64,000 nt of DNA. Origin: Aequorivita lipolytica. GTDB taxonomy: Bacteria; Bacteroidota; Bacteroidia; Flavobacteriales; Flavobacteriaceae. The notes under the pieces are model-generated. The model had not been told where the DNA came from. It saw only the letters and a list, made by a program, of their open reading frames with translations, and did not search any database. The stretch lies in NCBI RefSeq assembly GCF_007997135.1, contig NZ_VORU01000001.1, positions 62,001 through 126,000 of the forward strand, given 5' to 3'. Made by a program: the position numbers and the translations under genes. The stretch's first letter is position 1; each line of letters starts with the position of its first letter. Of this stretch, positions 26,740 through 35,563 are shown one piece after another.

Positions 26740-28521
26740 ATGAACTTTACAGATAGAATAAAACCAACAGACAAAGGAATAACAACTTACCTTGACGAAC
26801 TGAAAAACCAAGATTATCAAATTCCGACATTCCAAAGAGACGTAGTTTGGGAAAAAGAAAATGTAAAAAAACTGTGGGACAGTATTTATAAATTCTATCC
26901 ATTAGGCAGTATTCTCGTTTGGAAAACTGATTTAAAGCTTCAAAATCACAGAGAAATTGGCGGACACAAAATAGTTAATGACAATTTCAACCGAACTGAA
27001 TATCAGTATTTATTAGACGGACAACAAAGAACCACTTCCCTACTTACTTCACTTTATGGCGGAAAAATTGAAGGAAGAGAAGATTTTGACCCAGCACTTT
27101 TTGTAGATATTACAGTTGAAAGTTCAGACGATACAGATGATGAAAGCTACAAAAAACGATTTCTCTATTGGGATGAAATTGACGACAAAAACGGAACTTT
27201 TAAAAGAAACATTAGCAAGAAAAAAAAGTTCGATGAAGGACTGATTTTAAAGCTAATCGACATTAAAGAAAAGTACAACGACATTCAAAAAACGGTTATC
27301 AAACACCCAGAAATTGACCTAAATTTTGACCACCAATATATTGAGGAACTTGGTCGCATAAAACAAGTTCTTGATAATTACAGACTTTCATTTATAGAAT
27401 TAAAAGGCATTCAAGTTTCAGAAGTTTGCCAAATATTTGAGCGAATAAATCAAGCAGGAAAACCGTTAGACATTTTCGATATTGTTGTAGCAAAAACATT
27501 TAGACCAAAATCGGCTTCGGACAGCGGATTTTATTTAAGAGATTTAATAGACGGATTTCGAGAAATTAACAACAGTAGATTTCTACAATTAAGTGACTTT
27601 GACTATCTGCAAATTCTATCAATTCTAATTAGAGAAAATATCGAAAATTCGGGAATTGTAAACATTACGCCTCGATACTTAAACGATATAAAAACTGAAC
27701 AAATAGAAACAATTTGGGCAGATTCTAAAAAGGCAATTTTAAAGACATTCGACTTTTTCGAGAACACATTAAACCTAAAAGGTCCACAGTTAATACCATA
27801 CAGATATTTCTATCTTACAATATCAAATTACTTCTATCAAAATAGCAATCCAGATTACGATTTTTTAAAGAAATACTTTTGGTTTAATAGTTTGCATAGA
27901 GACGACTTATTGAGCAATACAACAGATATTAAAAATCATATTACTTTTCTAAACAAAGAGAAAAATAAGGAAGAATATCAATTTGAACGCTTCTTAATTG
28001 ACCGAGACACTTTGAGAAAAGCTTCATACAGTTCAAAAGGTGTTTCTTCAAGAGCAATCCTTGCACTCTTTGCGACTAACCAACCGAAAGATTGGAAATT
28101 TACAGATAGAAATGTAATTGCGGAAAACTTCTTTTTCTCAACTGACAAGCCAAATTTGCACCACATTTTTCCAACAGACTACATTGCGAAAAATCCAGGT
28201 TCTAATACTATTGACAATAATTCTCTAATGAATATTGCCTATTTGACCCAAATAACGAATTTAGAAATTAGCAATAAAAATCCTTTAGATTATATCTGCG
28301 ACTATGACAAAAATCCTGACTTTCCAACAGCTATTAAATCACATTTAATTCCTGAACAAATATTGGAATGGTCAAGTTTACCCGAAATGCCTGAAAACGC
28401 TTTGGACTTATTTATAGAGCAAAGAATTGATTTGATAATCGAGCAGTTGAAATCAAAACTGAACGGAATTAAATTTGAAGTCATAGACACAAGAGAAAAC
28501 GTAATGGCGGAAAATGAATAA
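26740..28521 (+). CDS. GmrSD-like protein (DUF262 + DUF1524 HNH)
   Basis: 593 residues. The N-terminal DUF262 domain (about 10-260) has IPTFQRDVVWE and the family hallmark DGQQR (93-97), a ParB-like nucleotide-hydrolysing motif. The C-terminal DUF1524 domain has the HNH-type NLHHIFPTDYI (about 471-481) and NNSLMNIAYLT, so both the NTPase and nuclease parts are in one chain. Known relatives are the type IV restriction enzymes GmrSD and BrxU and the SspE effector, which attack phage DNA carrying modified bases. Which modification this one senses cannot be read from the sequence. It is followed after 5 bp by a long hairpin and then by the HARE-HTH nuclease gene. Confidence 0.85.
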   Translation: MNFTDRIKPTDKGITTYLDELKNQDYQIPTFQRDVVWEKENVKKLWDSIYKFYPLGSILVWKTDLKLQNHREIGGHKIVNDNFNRTEYQYLLDGQQRTTSLLTSLYGGKIEGREDFDPALFVDITVESSDDTDDESYKKRFLYWDEIDDKNGTFKRNISKKKKFDEGLILKLIDIKEKYNDIQKTVIKHPEIDLNFDHQYIEELGRIKQVLDNYRLSFIELKGIQVSEVCQIFERINQAGKPLDIFDIVVAKTFRPKSASDSGFYLRDLIDGFREINNSRFLQLSDFDYLQILSILIRENIENSGIVNITPRYLNDIKTEQIETIWADSKKAILKTFDFFENTLNLKGPQLIPYRYFYLTISNYFYQNSNPDYDFLKKYFWFNSLHRDDLLSNTTDIKNHITFLNKEKNKEEYQFERFLIDRDTLRKASYSSKGVSSRAILALFATNQPKDWKFTDRNVIAENFFFSTDKPNLHHIFPTDYIAKNPGSNTIDNNSLMNIAYLTQITNLEISNKNPLDYICDYDKNPDFPTAIKSHLIPEQILEWSSLPEMPENALDLFIEQRIDLIIEQLKSKLNGIKFEVIDTRENVMAENE

Positions 28522-28526
28522 CGAAA

Positions 28527-28658
28527 GGCTAACAATGTATATAAAAAATAGGCGAGATAGTAGTAAATTCAAGGCTTTTGGCTCGTATCAAGCTTTGTGT
28601 TTAACCGAAAGTTTCGTGCTTCGAAACCGCCTACTTTTCATATACTAAACGTTAATGC
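28527..28658. repeat. 132-bp imperfect hairpin, attC-like
   Basis: Starts GGCTAAC (28527-28533) and ends GTTAATGC (28651-28658). Between them TATATAAAAAATAGGCG (28538-28554) pairs with CGCCTACTTTTCATATA (28628-28644) at 15 of 17 positions. A 70-nt middle contains smaller repeats such as AAGTTTCGTGCTTCGAAAC. The layout (outer RYYYAAC/GTTRRRY-like boxes, long stem, variable centre, directly after a stop codon) resembles integron attC sites, though the outer boxes do not fit that consensus exactly. Confidence 0.6.
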
Positions 28659-28680
28659 AAGAAAAAAATCGAAATAGAAA

Positions 28681-29643
28681 ATGACAATTAAGGAATCAAT
28701 ATTAAAAAGTTTAGAAGATTTAAAAGGACTTGTGAATTATATGGATATTTATAACCATATAATTGAAAATAATTATTACGATTTTGGAAAGGCAAAAACA
28801 CCCGCTTCAACTGTTTCTGCATTAGTCGGAGATTTTATAAGAAATGGCGATAGTCGAGTTAAACGATTAAAACAGGAAAACGGAAGTTATTCATATTATC
28901 TGACTAAAAATGAACAAAATATTGATTTGGAAATTTTGGCTGGAATTTCTGAATCTACGCCTACAAAAATCAGACAGACTAAAACTTACGCTGAACGGGA
29001 TTTACATAAACTTTTAAGCAGTTATTTAAAGAATACGCAGATTTACTCTAAAACAATATTCCACGAACAATCCAAAAACGGAAAGGATAGCAATCAAATT
29101 TGGTCACATCCAGATATGGTAGGTATTAAATTTCTCAATCTTCAAACCAAAGCAAGCCAAAACTTTTTAAAGTCTATTAATAGAGTTGACACTTTCAAAT
29201 TGAGCTCATACGAAATCAAAAAAGAAATTAATAGTGACGCTGAATTAAAAAAGGCTTTTTTTCAAGCAGTTTCAAATTCAAGTTGGGCGAATTTTGGTTA
29301 TTTAGTTGCATTTGAATTTAGCGACAGTCTTTCGGAAGAAATGGAAAGATTAAACCAATCTTTCGGAATCGGAATAATTGAATTAAACGCGAACCCATAC
29401 AAAAGCAAAATACTTTATCCGCCAATTTACCGTGATTTGGACTTTAAGACAATCGATAAACTTTGTAAAATAAACTCGGAATTTGAAACTTTCATAGAAC
29501 AAGTTGATAAGCTAATGACAGCTTCAGAAAGATACTTCAGATCAACCGAAAAAGAACTCGACGAATCTTGTGATACATATTTTGAGAGTGATACAGAAAT
29601 AGAAAATTATTGCAAAGACAAGAAAATACCAATAGATGAATAA
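28681..29643 (+). CDS. HARE-HTH protein with PD-(D/E)xK-type nuclease motifs
   Basis: 320 residues. Residues 1-75 look like a HARE-HTH winged helix (SILKSLEDLKGLVNYMDIY ... GKAKTPASTVSALVGDFI ... YYLT), a domain known from restriction endonucleases and chromatin proteins. Residues 100-215 fit a restriction-endonuclease fold: Glu105 (YAERDLH), Asp145 (HPDMVG) and Glu178-x-Lys180 (SYEIKKEI), then WANFGYLVAFEF. It would read DNA through the HARE domain and cut it through the nuclease core. The gene lies 22 bp after a hairpin and next to a GmrSD-like gene, which fits restriction of foreign DNA. No methylase accompanies it. Assignment is by motif pattern. Confidence 0.7.
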   Translation: MTIKESILKSLEDLKGLVNYMDIYNHIIENNYYDFGKAKTPASTVSALVGDFIRNGDSRVKRLKQENGSYSYYLTKNEQNIDLEILAGISESTPTKIRQTKTYAERDLHKLLSSYLKNTQIYSKTIFHEQSKNGKDSNQIWSHPDMVGIKFLNLQTKASQNFLKSINRVDTFKLSSYEIKKEINSDAELKKAFFQAVSNSSWANFGYLVAFEFSDSLSEEMERLNQSFGIGIIELNANPYKSKILYPPIYRDLDFKTIDKLCKINSEFETFIEQVDKLMTASERYFRSTEKELDESCDTYFESDTEIENYCKDKKIPIDE

Positions 29644-29757
29644 TCATTACCAACAACAAAAAGCTGAGATAAAAAACAACCTTTTTCTTCATTGATTTCC
29701 ATCACAATTACGCTACTTATAGATTTATTTTATCGCCAGCACCGAAACGAATTTCTC

Positions 29758-29906
29758 ATCATTTCGCTTTGCACGCGGTCAGTTGCAATTCGTCATGCCC
29801 CGCATTGTATCCCGAATCTTTGAATAGAAATACCTTCGTTTATAGTGACAGACTAATCATTTCGCGTTGCACGCGTCCTGTTGCAAGTCTTCATGCCCCG
29901 CAACGT
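29758..29906. repeat. Direct repeat of about 50 bp, two copies 98 bp apart
   Basis: Copy 1 (29758-29807) and copy 2 (29856-29906) both read ATCATTTCGC, TTGCACGCG, TTGCAA, TCATGCCCCGCA with few changes. Each copy contains a TTGCA...TGCAA inverted pair around about 10 nt that is conserved while the loop varies. Copy 2 overlaps the last codons of the next leftward gene. The spacer between copies shows no gene. Confidence 0.75.
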
Positions 29907-30691
29907 TTGCCGAGATGGGGCACATAAAGAGTTAGATCTCGATTTTTGAAATCATTAAGTCGATTCAAAGGGTCTAAAAGTTCAGTTTGATTATAGGCCC
30001 AATGAATATATTCTTTAAATTCATTTTCAAACAAACCATTTGTATCCTTTATTTTCTGTTCAAAAGCTTTAAGATAAGACCGGATGTCGTTAGCTATTTT
30101 ATGGTTTTGAGCATCAGAAACTAACTTTTCCCATTTTTCTTTCTCAATGGCATTTTCTATGGCTATTTCTTCTTCAATTTTTCGTTGAGCTTCTCTTTTT
30201 TCTTCTTCTATTCTTTGTCTTTCTCGCAATTCGGCCCATCTAATACTCTCTTTCTCAATCTGGCTATAAATTGCGGGTAAACACTCTTCGAGCGTTTTAT
30301 TGTCTTTGTCAATCCAGCCCTTTCGAGCATAACTGCCAATTTGAAATTCAAGTTTGTTACTTTTTTCATAAGTTTCGTGAGAATATCCACGTTTACCCAT
30401 AGTTCGTTTTCTAAAATACTTTTGTCTCAAATTAATTTCTGTCAGTTGGCCATACATTTCTATATGGCAATTATCATATTCAAATTGGATACTGTGATTA
30501 TTCGCTTCAAGCAGCAGGATTAAATCATTCATAAATTTTAAAGCTCTTTTCCTAAGTTTTGGTTCTACTGAAATCGGCAAAAATTGACTGTTATATTTCT
30601 TCTGTTCTTCCCAACTAATGTCTTTCTTCTTGTCAATTTTTTCTAACTCGATTTTGGTTGCCTGAACGAGTGGATGGTATTTTAACGGCAT
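29891..30691 (-). CDS. Hypothetical coiled-coil protein, 266 residues
   Basis: No family recognised. Residues about 155-190 are a charged helix (RERQRIEEEKREAQRKIEEE) predicted to be coiled coil. There is no signal peptide or membrane segment. The last residues (GKRCGA, stop) are encoded by copy 2 of the 50-bp repeat, so the original C-terminus may have been altered by that element. It reads opposite to both neighbouring defence genes. Confidence 0.6.
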   Translation of the reverse strand: MPLKYHPLVQATKIELEKIDKKKDISWEEQKKYNSQFLPISVEPKLRKRALKFMNDLILLLEANNHSIQFEYDNCHIEMYGQLTEINLRQKYFRKRTMGKRGYSHETYEKSNKLEFQIGSYARKGWIDKDNKTLEECLPAIYSQIEKESIRWAELRERQRIEEEKREAQRKIEEEIAIENAIEKEKWEKLVSDAQNHKIANDIRSYLKAFEQKIKDTNGLFENEFKEYIHWAYNQTELLDPLNRLNDFKNRDLTLYVPHLGKRCGA

Positions 30692-30884
30692 AACATTTAT
30701 TTTTTTCGGATTAATCTATTGGTAATTAGAAAGTCATAAAGGATTAGACACTTCTATTACAATAAAAATAATACTTCTTGTCTGAAAGATTTTTTATAAT
30801 GTCTGATATTACTATTTTTAACATCTCCCCTTTTAACAATAAAAATTATGTATCCATATTTCCCACAGAAAAAATAAAAAATAG

Positions 30885-31535
30885 ATGAGTGAAATTAATA
30901 ATTGCCCAAATTGTCAAGCTCCAATTAAAAGTGGAATATTATCTAGTAATGCACTTTACTCGAAAATGCAAACAGCAATTATAAATGAATATAAGGAACC
31001 CAAATCTGATGGCTATTGTTCAAAATGCGGAAAGGAGCTTTACGAAAAATACTCAAACCAAATTCTTTTTGAGAGAAGAAATATAATAAATGAGTTAGAA
31101 AGGTTAATTATCTTAATTCCTGTAATTTCGATTCACACACCACTAAATTGGGATTACGAAATTATAGGAATGGTTACTGGACAATCAACAACGGGAACTG
31201 GTGTAATTACGGAATTTACGTCTTCTTTTACAGATTTTTTTGGTGCGCAATCGGGCAGACACAATCGAAAGCTGAAAGAAGGTGAAGATATGTGTTTTAT
31301 ACAATTAAGAAAACAAGCATTGGATTTGGGTGCAAATGCAGTGATTGCCACTGATATAGATTATTCAGAGGTTGGAGCCGGGAAAGGTATGTTAATGGTA
31401 TGCATGTCTGGAACAGCTGTAAAATTAAATAATATCGATGTTATTGGAAAAGGTAAAGGTCAATTGCTCCAGAAATTGACAGAGGCTAACGATCGATTTA
31501 AATTTTTATCAGGCTATCAGACCATTCACGATTAA
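30885..31535 (+). CDS. Zinc-ribbon plus YbjQ-like (UPF0145) protein
   Basis: 216 residues. The N-terminus has two CxxC knuckles, CPNCQAP and YCSKCGKEL, forming a zinc ribbon split by about 40 residues. Residues about 80-185 match the YbjQ/UPF0145 domain: HTPLNWDYEIIGMVTGQS, then LRKQALDLGANAVIATDID and MVCMSGTAV. YbjQ proteins form pentameric rings of unknown function. It lies about 100 bp before the restriction-modification operon and may have its own promoter. A role in defence is only suggested by position. Confidence 0.75.
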   Translation: MSEINNCPNCQAPIKSGILSSNALYSKMQTAIINEYKEPKSDGYCSKCGKELYEKYSNQILFERRNIINELERLIILIPVISIHTPLNWDYEIIGMVTGQSTTGTGVITEFTSSFTDFFGAQSGRHNRKLKEGEDMCFIQLRKQALDLGANAVIATDIDYSEVGAGKGMLMVCMSGTAVKLNNIDVIGKGKGQLLQKLTEANDRFKFLSGYQTIHD

Positions 31536-31638
31536 TAAAATTTCACGATAACCATATAAACTTTTTTAAGTTAAAATAATTGTGAACAGAATCGTTCGCT
31601 AATAACAAAAACTCAATAACCAATATTAAAATATATAA

Positions 31639-33252
31639 ATGTCCGAAGATCATAAAAAACAACTGGAACAACAACTCTGGAACATAGCAAATACCTTACG
31701 AGGCAAAATGAATGCGGATGAGTTCCGTGATTATATATTAGGATTTATTTTCTATAAATATTTGGCCGAAAAAATGGAGATTTACGCCAATTCCATTCTT
31801 AAACCCGATGGTATTAAGTTTACCGATATAGACGAAAATACCAAGAATGGTAAAGAATACATAGCTGCCATTCGCGAAGAAGCTTTGGAAAAACTGGGCT
31901 ACTTTTTAAAACCTTCTGAACTTTTTAGCGCGGTGGCTAAACGTGGCAATCATAATGAAGTTGTTGCATTGGACCAAGCTGCGGAGGATGTCCATTCCTA
32001 TAATACGAAGCACAACTTTATACTTGAAGATTTACAGAAAATCCTAAACAACGTACAGAACAGTACGATGGGCACCGAGAGCGAGGAAGATTTTGACAAC
32101 CTCTTTGAAGATATGGATCTCAATTCTACCAAATTGGGGAAAACTCCGGAAGCAAGAAACGAGATTATCGCCAAGGTACTCGCGCATTTGGATAAAATTG
32201 ATTTTAAATTAGAGCAGACCGAACTTGATGTTTTAGGGGATGCTTACGAATATCTCATTGGAAAATTTGCCAGCGGCGCGGGGAAAAAAGCGGGGGAATT
32301 TTATACGCCACAAGAGGTAAGTATTGTATTGGCAAAATTGGTAACAACCGGAAAAACCAAATTAAAATCTGTTTACGATCCTACCTGTGGGAGTGGTTCT
32401 TTGCTTTTGCGGGTTGCGAAGGAAGTTGAAGAAGTAAATAACTTTTATGGTCAAGAACTAAACCGGACCACTTACAACTTGGCACGGATGAATATGATCC
32501 TGCACGGCGTACATTACCGCAAGTTTGATATTAAACAAGAAGACACCTTGGAGCATCCACAACATTTGGAACACCGCTTTGAGGCCATTGTAGCCAATCC
32601 GCCATTTTCTGCGAATTGGAGTGCCAACCAGCTTTTTATGAGCGATGATAGGTTTAGCCAATATGGGAAGTTGGCTCCGGGCAGTAAAGCAGATTTCGCT
32701 TTTGTACAACACATGGTTCATCATCTGGCCGAAAACGGACAAATGGCGGTAGTTTTGCCCCACGGCGCATTGTTTAGAGGTGGTGCCGAAGCGCATATAC
32801 GCGAGTATTTAATAAAAGAAAAAAATTATTTGGATGCCGTTATTGGCTTGCCCGCCAACATATTTTACGGTACTAGTATTCCTACTTGTATTTTGGTTTT
32901 TAAAAAATGTAGAGAAAACCCTGACGATATACTGTTTATTGAAGCTAGTGAGCATTTTGAAAAAGTAACAACCCAAAATATGCTCCGTGATGCTGATATT
33001 GAAAAAATTGTAAACACCTATCGAAATCGCGCTATTGAAAATAAATACAGCTACGTATCGTCTTTAGATGAAATAGCCGAAAACGACTACAATTTAAATA
33101 TTGCGCGCTATGTAGATACTTTTGAAGAAGAGGAAGTCGTGAACATTACATCCATCGCAAAGGAAATACAAGCCGTGTATATCGATTTAAAAGACACCGA
33201 TACGCGAATAGCTTCGTTTTGTAAAGAACTAAATATTGAAACCCCTTTTTAA
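31639..33252 (+). CDS. hsdM: Type I restriction-modification system, methyltransferase (M) subunit
   Basis: 537 residues. N-terminal HsdM_N helical domain (KKQLEQQLWNIANTLRGKM). The methylase domain has GEFYTPQEV (about 221), SAM-binding DPTCGSGSLLL (about 250) and the adenine-methylase motif NPPFSANW (about 318). With HsdS it methylates adenine at the recognition site; with HsdR added the complex cuts unmodified DNA. First gene of an operon hsdM-hsdS-abi-hsdR. The stop codon is followed after one base by the hsdS start. Confidence 0.95.
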   Translation: MSEDHKKQLEQQLWNIANTLRGKMNADEFRDYILGFIFYKYLAEKMEIYANSILKPDGIKFTDIDENTKNGKEYIAAIREEALEKLGYFLKPSELFSAVAKRGNHNEVVALDQAAEDVHSYNTKHNFILEDLQKILNNVQNSTMGTESEEDFDNLFEDMDLNSTKLGKTPEARNEIIAKVLAHLDKIDFKLEQTELDVLGDAYEYLIGKFASGAGKKAGEFYTPQEVSIVLAKLVTTGKTKLKSVYDPTCGSGSLLLRVAKEVEEVNNFYGQELNRTTYNLARMNMILHGVHYRKFDIKQEDTLEHPQHLEHRFEAIVANPPFSANWSANQLFMSDDRFSQYGKLAPGSKADFAFVQHMVHHLAENGQMAVVLPHGALFRGGAEAHIREYLIKEKNYLDAVIGLPANIFYGTSIPTCILVFKKCRENPDDILFIEASEHFEKVTTQNMLRDADIEKIVNTYRNRAIENKYSYVSSLDEIAENDYNLNIARYVDTFEEEEVVNITSIAKEIQAVYIDLKDTDTRIASFCKELNIETPF

Positions 33253-33253
33253 G

Positions 33254-34456
33254 ATGCAGAAAACAAAACGGCTAGTGCCTCAATTACGGTTTCCAGTTTT
33301 TCAAGATGAGTGGGAAAATTCAGAATTTAGAAATATTGCTAAAAGAAGAAAAGATAGATTTAATCCTAAAGATTCTAATGAAAACCAACCTTGCATTGAA
33401 TTGGAGTGTTTATCCCAAGAAACGGGTTTTTTGCTTGGCACTCTAAATTCGAAAGATCAAAAGAGCATTAAAAATGTTTTCGTGAAGAATGACATACTGT
33501 TCGGTAAACTGAGACCCTATTTGAAGAAATTTTATAAAGCCGATTTTGATGGAGTATGCTCTTCCGAAATTTGGGTTTTAAATGGGGTTAAATTAGAAAA
33601 TGAATTTTTGTATTACCTTATTCAAACAGACAAGTTTAATTATGAAGTGAATCAAACTTCGGGCTCAAAAATGCCAAGAGCAGATTGGAATTATATTTCA
33701 GAAATTAAATTTAGTTTTCCCTCCATTAGAGAACAACAAAAAATTGCAGAGTTCCTAACCGCCATAGAAACTCGAATCCAAAGCTTGACAAAAAAGAAAA
33801 GTCTTTTGGAAGAATATAAAAGAGGGGTATTGCAACAAATATTGAGGCAGGAGATTAGATTTAAACATGATAATGGCGTTGCTTTTCCTAAATGGGAAAA
33901 ACGTAAATTTTCAGATGTTTTATTTGAACATAAATTAAAAAGTACAGGGAATGAAGAAGTACACTCTGTTTCCGTGCATAAAGGTGTAATAAATCAAATA
34001 GAGCATTTAGGAAGGAGTTTTTCTGCTAAAAACACGGATCATTATAGTAGAGCTTTACCAAACGACATTATTTATACTAAAAGCCCCACAGGAGATTTTC
34101 CATTAGGAATTATTAAACAAAATCATATAAAAGAAGATGTTATAATTTCGCCACTATATGGAGTATTTACACCTGAAACGAAAGAATTAGGATATATTTT
34201 ACACGTGTATTTTGAGTCTCCAATTAATACATCTAACTATTTAAGTTCAATAATTCAGAAAGGAGCAAAAAACACAATCAATATAACTAACACTACATTT
34301 TTATCTAAAAAAATGCTATTGCCAGTTTCAAAAGAAGAACAAGCCAAAATTGCTAATTTCTTATCTGCTATTGATAAAAAGATAGAGTTGGTAGACAAAC
34401 AGATAGAAAAAACGAAAACCTATAAAAAGGGGCTGTTACAGCAGATGTTTGTGTAG
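33254..34456 (+). CDS. hsdS: Type I restriction-modification system, specificity (S) subunit
   Basis: 401 residues from the ATG at 33254, one base after the hsdM stop; the TTG at 33236 is in frame but less likely. Two target recognition domains (about 15-150 and 215-355) are each followed by a conserved helix (IREQQKIAEFLTAIETRIQSL and KEEQAKIANFLSAIDKKIELV) that act as rulers between the two half-sites and contact HsdM. The domains differ from each other, so the target should be bipartite and asymmetric. The sequence recognised cannot be predicted here. Confidence 0.93.
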   Translation: MQKTKRLVPQLRFPVFQDEWENSEFRNIAKRRKDRFNPKDSNENQPCIELECLSQETGFLLGTLNSKDQKSIKNVFVKNDILFGKLRPYLKKFYKADFDGVCSSEIWVLNGVKLENEFLYYLIQTDKFNYEVNQTSGSKMPRADWNYISEIKFSFPSIREQQKIAEFLTAIETRIQSLTKKKSLLEEYKRGVLQQILRQEIRFKHDNGVAFPKWEKRKFSDVLFEHKLKSTGNEEVHSVSVHKGVINQIEHLGRSFSAKNTDHYSRALPNDIIYTKSPTGDFPLGIIKQNHIKEDVIISPLYGVFTPETKELGYILHVYFESPINTSNYLSSIIQKGAKNTINITNTTFLSKKMLLPVSKEEQAKIANFLSAIDKKIELVDKQIEKTKTYKKGLLQQMFV

Positions 34457-34538
34457 ATTAAAAGTTAAAATATATTCAACAAATGGTAAAAAGTAGTAAA
34501 ATGTGGTTAAAGTATGGTGATTTTCCCCATATAGCATG

Positions 34539-34546
34539 TATATTTG
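34539..34546 (+). promoter_or_regulatory. -7 promoter element of the hsdS-abi intergenic RNA
   Basis: TATATTTG, an exact TAnnTTTG match, 11 bp before the hairpin that follows. The -33 side is poor (no TTTG at the expected spacing). Confidence 0.5.
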
Positions 34547-34551
34547 CACCA

Positions 34552-34612
34552 ACAGTACACACCACGCTACCCGTAAGAACAGCGTCCCAGGGTGTGTCTT
34601 TTGCTTTTTATA
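34552..34612 (+). ncRNA. Candidate small structured RNA upstream of the Abi_2 gene
   Basis: Between hsdS and abi. Outer stem ACACACC (34557-34563) with GGTGTGT (34591-34597); inner stem ACGCT (34564-34568) with AGCGT (34581-34585); a 12-nt loop and a one-sided CCCAG bulge. The loop ACCC could pair with GGGT at 34590-34593, giving an alternative or pseudoknot fold. A T-rich tail (CTTTTGCTTTTT) follows, as in an intrinsic terminator, and a good -7 element precedes. A structured RNA near Abi_2 genes (the abiF motif) has been described; this may be one, but I could not compare it. Confidence 0.5.
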
Positions 34613-34648
34613 CCTTTCCTTTTTTGCTAATTTTAATATTTTCTTTCT

Positions 34649-35563
34649 ATGTTTAGCAAAAAGGCATTCACAATCGAGGAGCAAATTGCTCAACTTCAAG
34701 AACGTGGTTTAGAAATTCCAAATTCCATACTTGCTGCAAAGTATTTATCTAATATTAGCTACTATCGTTTAGGGGAATATTGGTACGTTATGCAATCTGA
34801 TAAGGTTGCGCATAAATTTAAACCGAACAGCAAATTTAAGGACGTAATAGCACTATACAATTTTGATGCAGAATTGCGTATGTTACTCTTTGACGTTATT
34901 GAAAAAATAGAGATTAGTTTGCGCAGCAAATTGATTTATCACTTATCCCATGAAATTGATCCTTGGTGGTTTCAAAACTTTGAATTATTTAATGACAGTC
35001 TCGCCTTAGTAAAAACATTGGCAAACCTACAAGAAGAACTTGAGCGATCTAAGGATATTACAATTAAAAACCATTTTAAAATTCATAAAGATGATAAACG
35101 ATTTCCTCCTTCCTGGAAATCCTTAGAGCAAACAAGCTTTGGAGCATTGTCTAAATTATATGGAAATTTAAAGCCCACCGTAAAATCTAAGGATGCAATT
35201 GCAGCAGAGATGGGCGCCGTAAATCACACATACTTGCCCAGTTGGTTACAGTCTATTGCCCAAATCCGAAATTGTTGTGCACATCATTCTCGATTGTGGA
35301 ATAGAAATTTACCTGGTACAGTTAAATTATTATCGAAACCTCCTAACCCGTGGATTAATGATCCTGAAAATGTGCCTAAACAACATGAATTTATACATCT
35401 TTATGTACATATGTGTTTAATGAAGTATTTAATAAACGTAATTCAGCCTAATAATAATTTCACAAAGCGTTTAAATGATTTATTTATAAAGTACCCAAAT
35501 GTTGATCCTAATGCCTTGGGAATGAAACCTGATTGGATGCAAGAACCACTTTGGCAACAATAA
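34649..35563 (+). CDS. Abi_2 (AbiD/AbiF) family HEPN protein
   Basis: 304 residues. The N-terminus (FTIEEQIAQLQERGL ... AAKYLSNISYYRLGEYW) is typical of Abi_2. The HEPN ribonuclease motif R-x4-H is R207-NCCA-H212 in AQIRNCCAHHSRLWN, intact. Abi_2 proteins cause abortive infection: on phage attack they are thought to cut RNA and stop growth. It lies inside a type I restriction operon, 192 bp after hsdS and 3 bp before hsdR, so it is co-transcribed with hsdR. The upstream gap encodes a candidate structured RNA that could hold it inactive. Confidence 0.9.
   Translation: MFSKKAFTIEEQIAQLQERGLEIPNSILAAKYLSNISYYRLGEYWYVMQSDKVAHKFKPNSKFKDVIALYNFDAELRMLLFDVIEKIEISLRSKLIYHLSHEIDPWWFQNFELFNDSLALVKTLANLQEELERSKDITIKNHFKIHKDDKRFPPSWKSLEQTSFGALSKLYGNLKPTVKSKDAIAAEMGAVNHTYLPSWLQSIAQIRNCCAHHSRLWNRNLPGTVKLLSKPPNPWINDPENVPKQHEFIHLYVHMCLMKYLINVIQPNNNFTKRLNDLFIKYPNVDPNALGMKPDWMQEPLWQQ

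Noticed and set aside
28527-28658. Rho-independent terminator of the DUF262 gene
   Set aside because: Arms are separated by more than 70 nt and no T-run follows the right arm; the form is closer to a recombination or structured-repeat site.
34436-34699. 87-residue frame on the minus strand between hsdS and the Abi_2 gene
   Set aside because: It covers the candidate RNA hairpin and overlaps both neighbouring coding regions; the composition looks like a non-coding frame.
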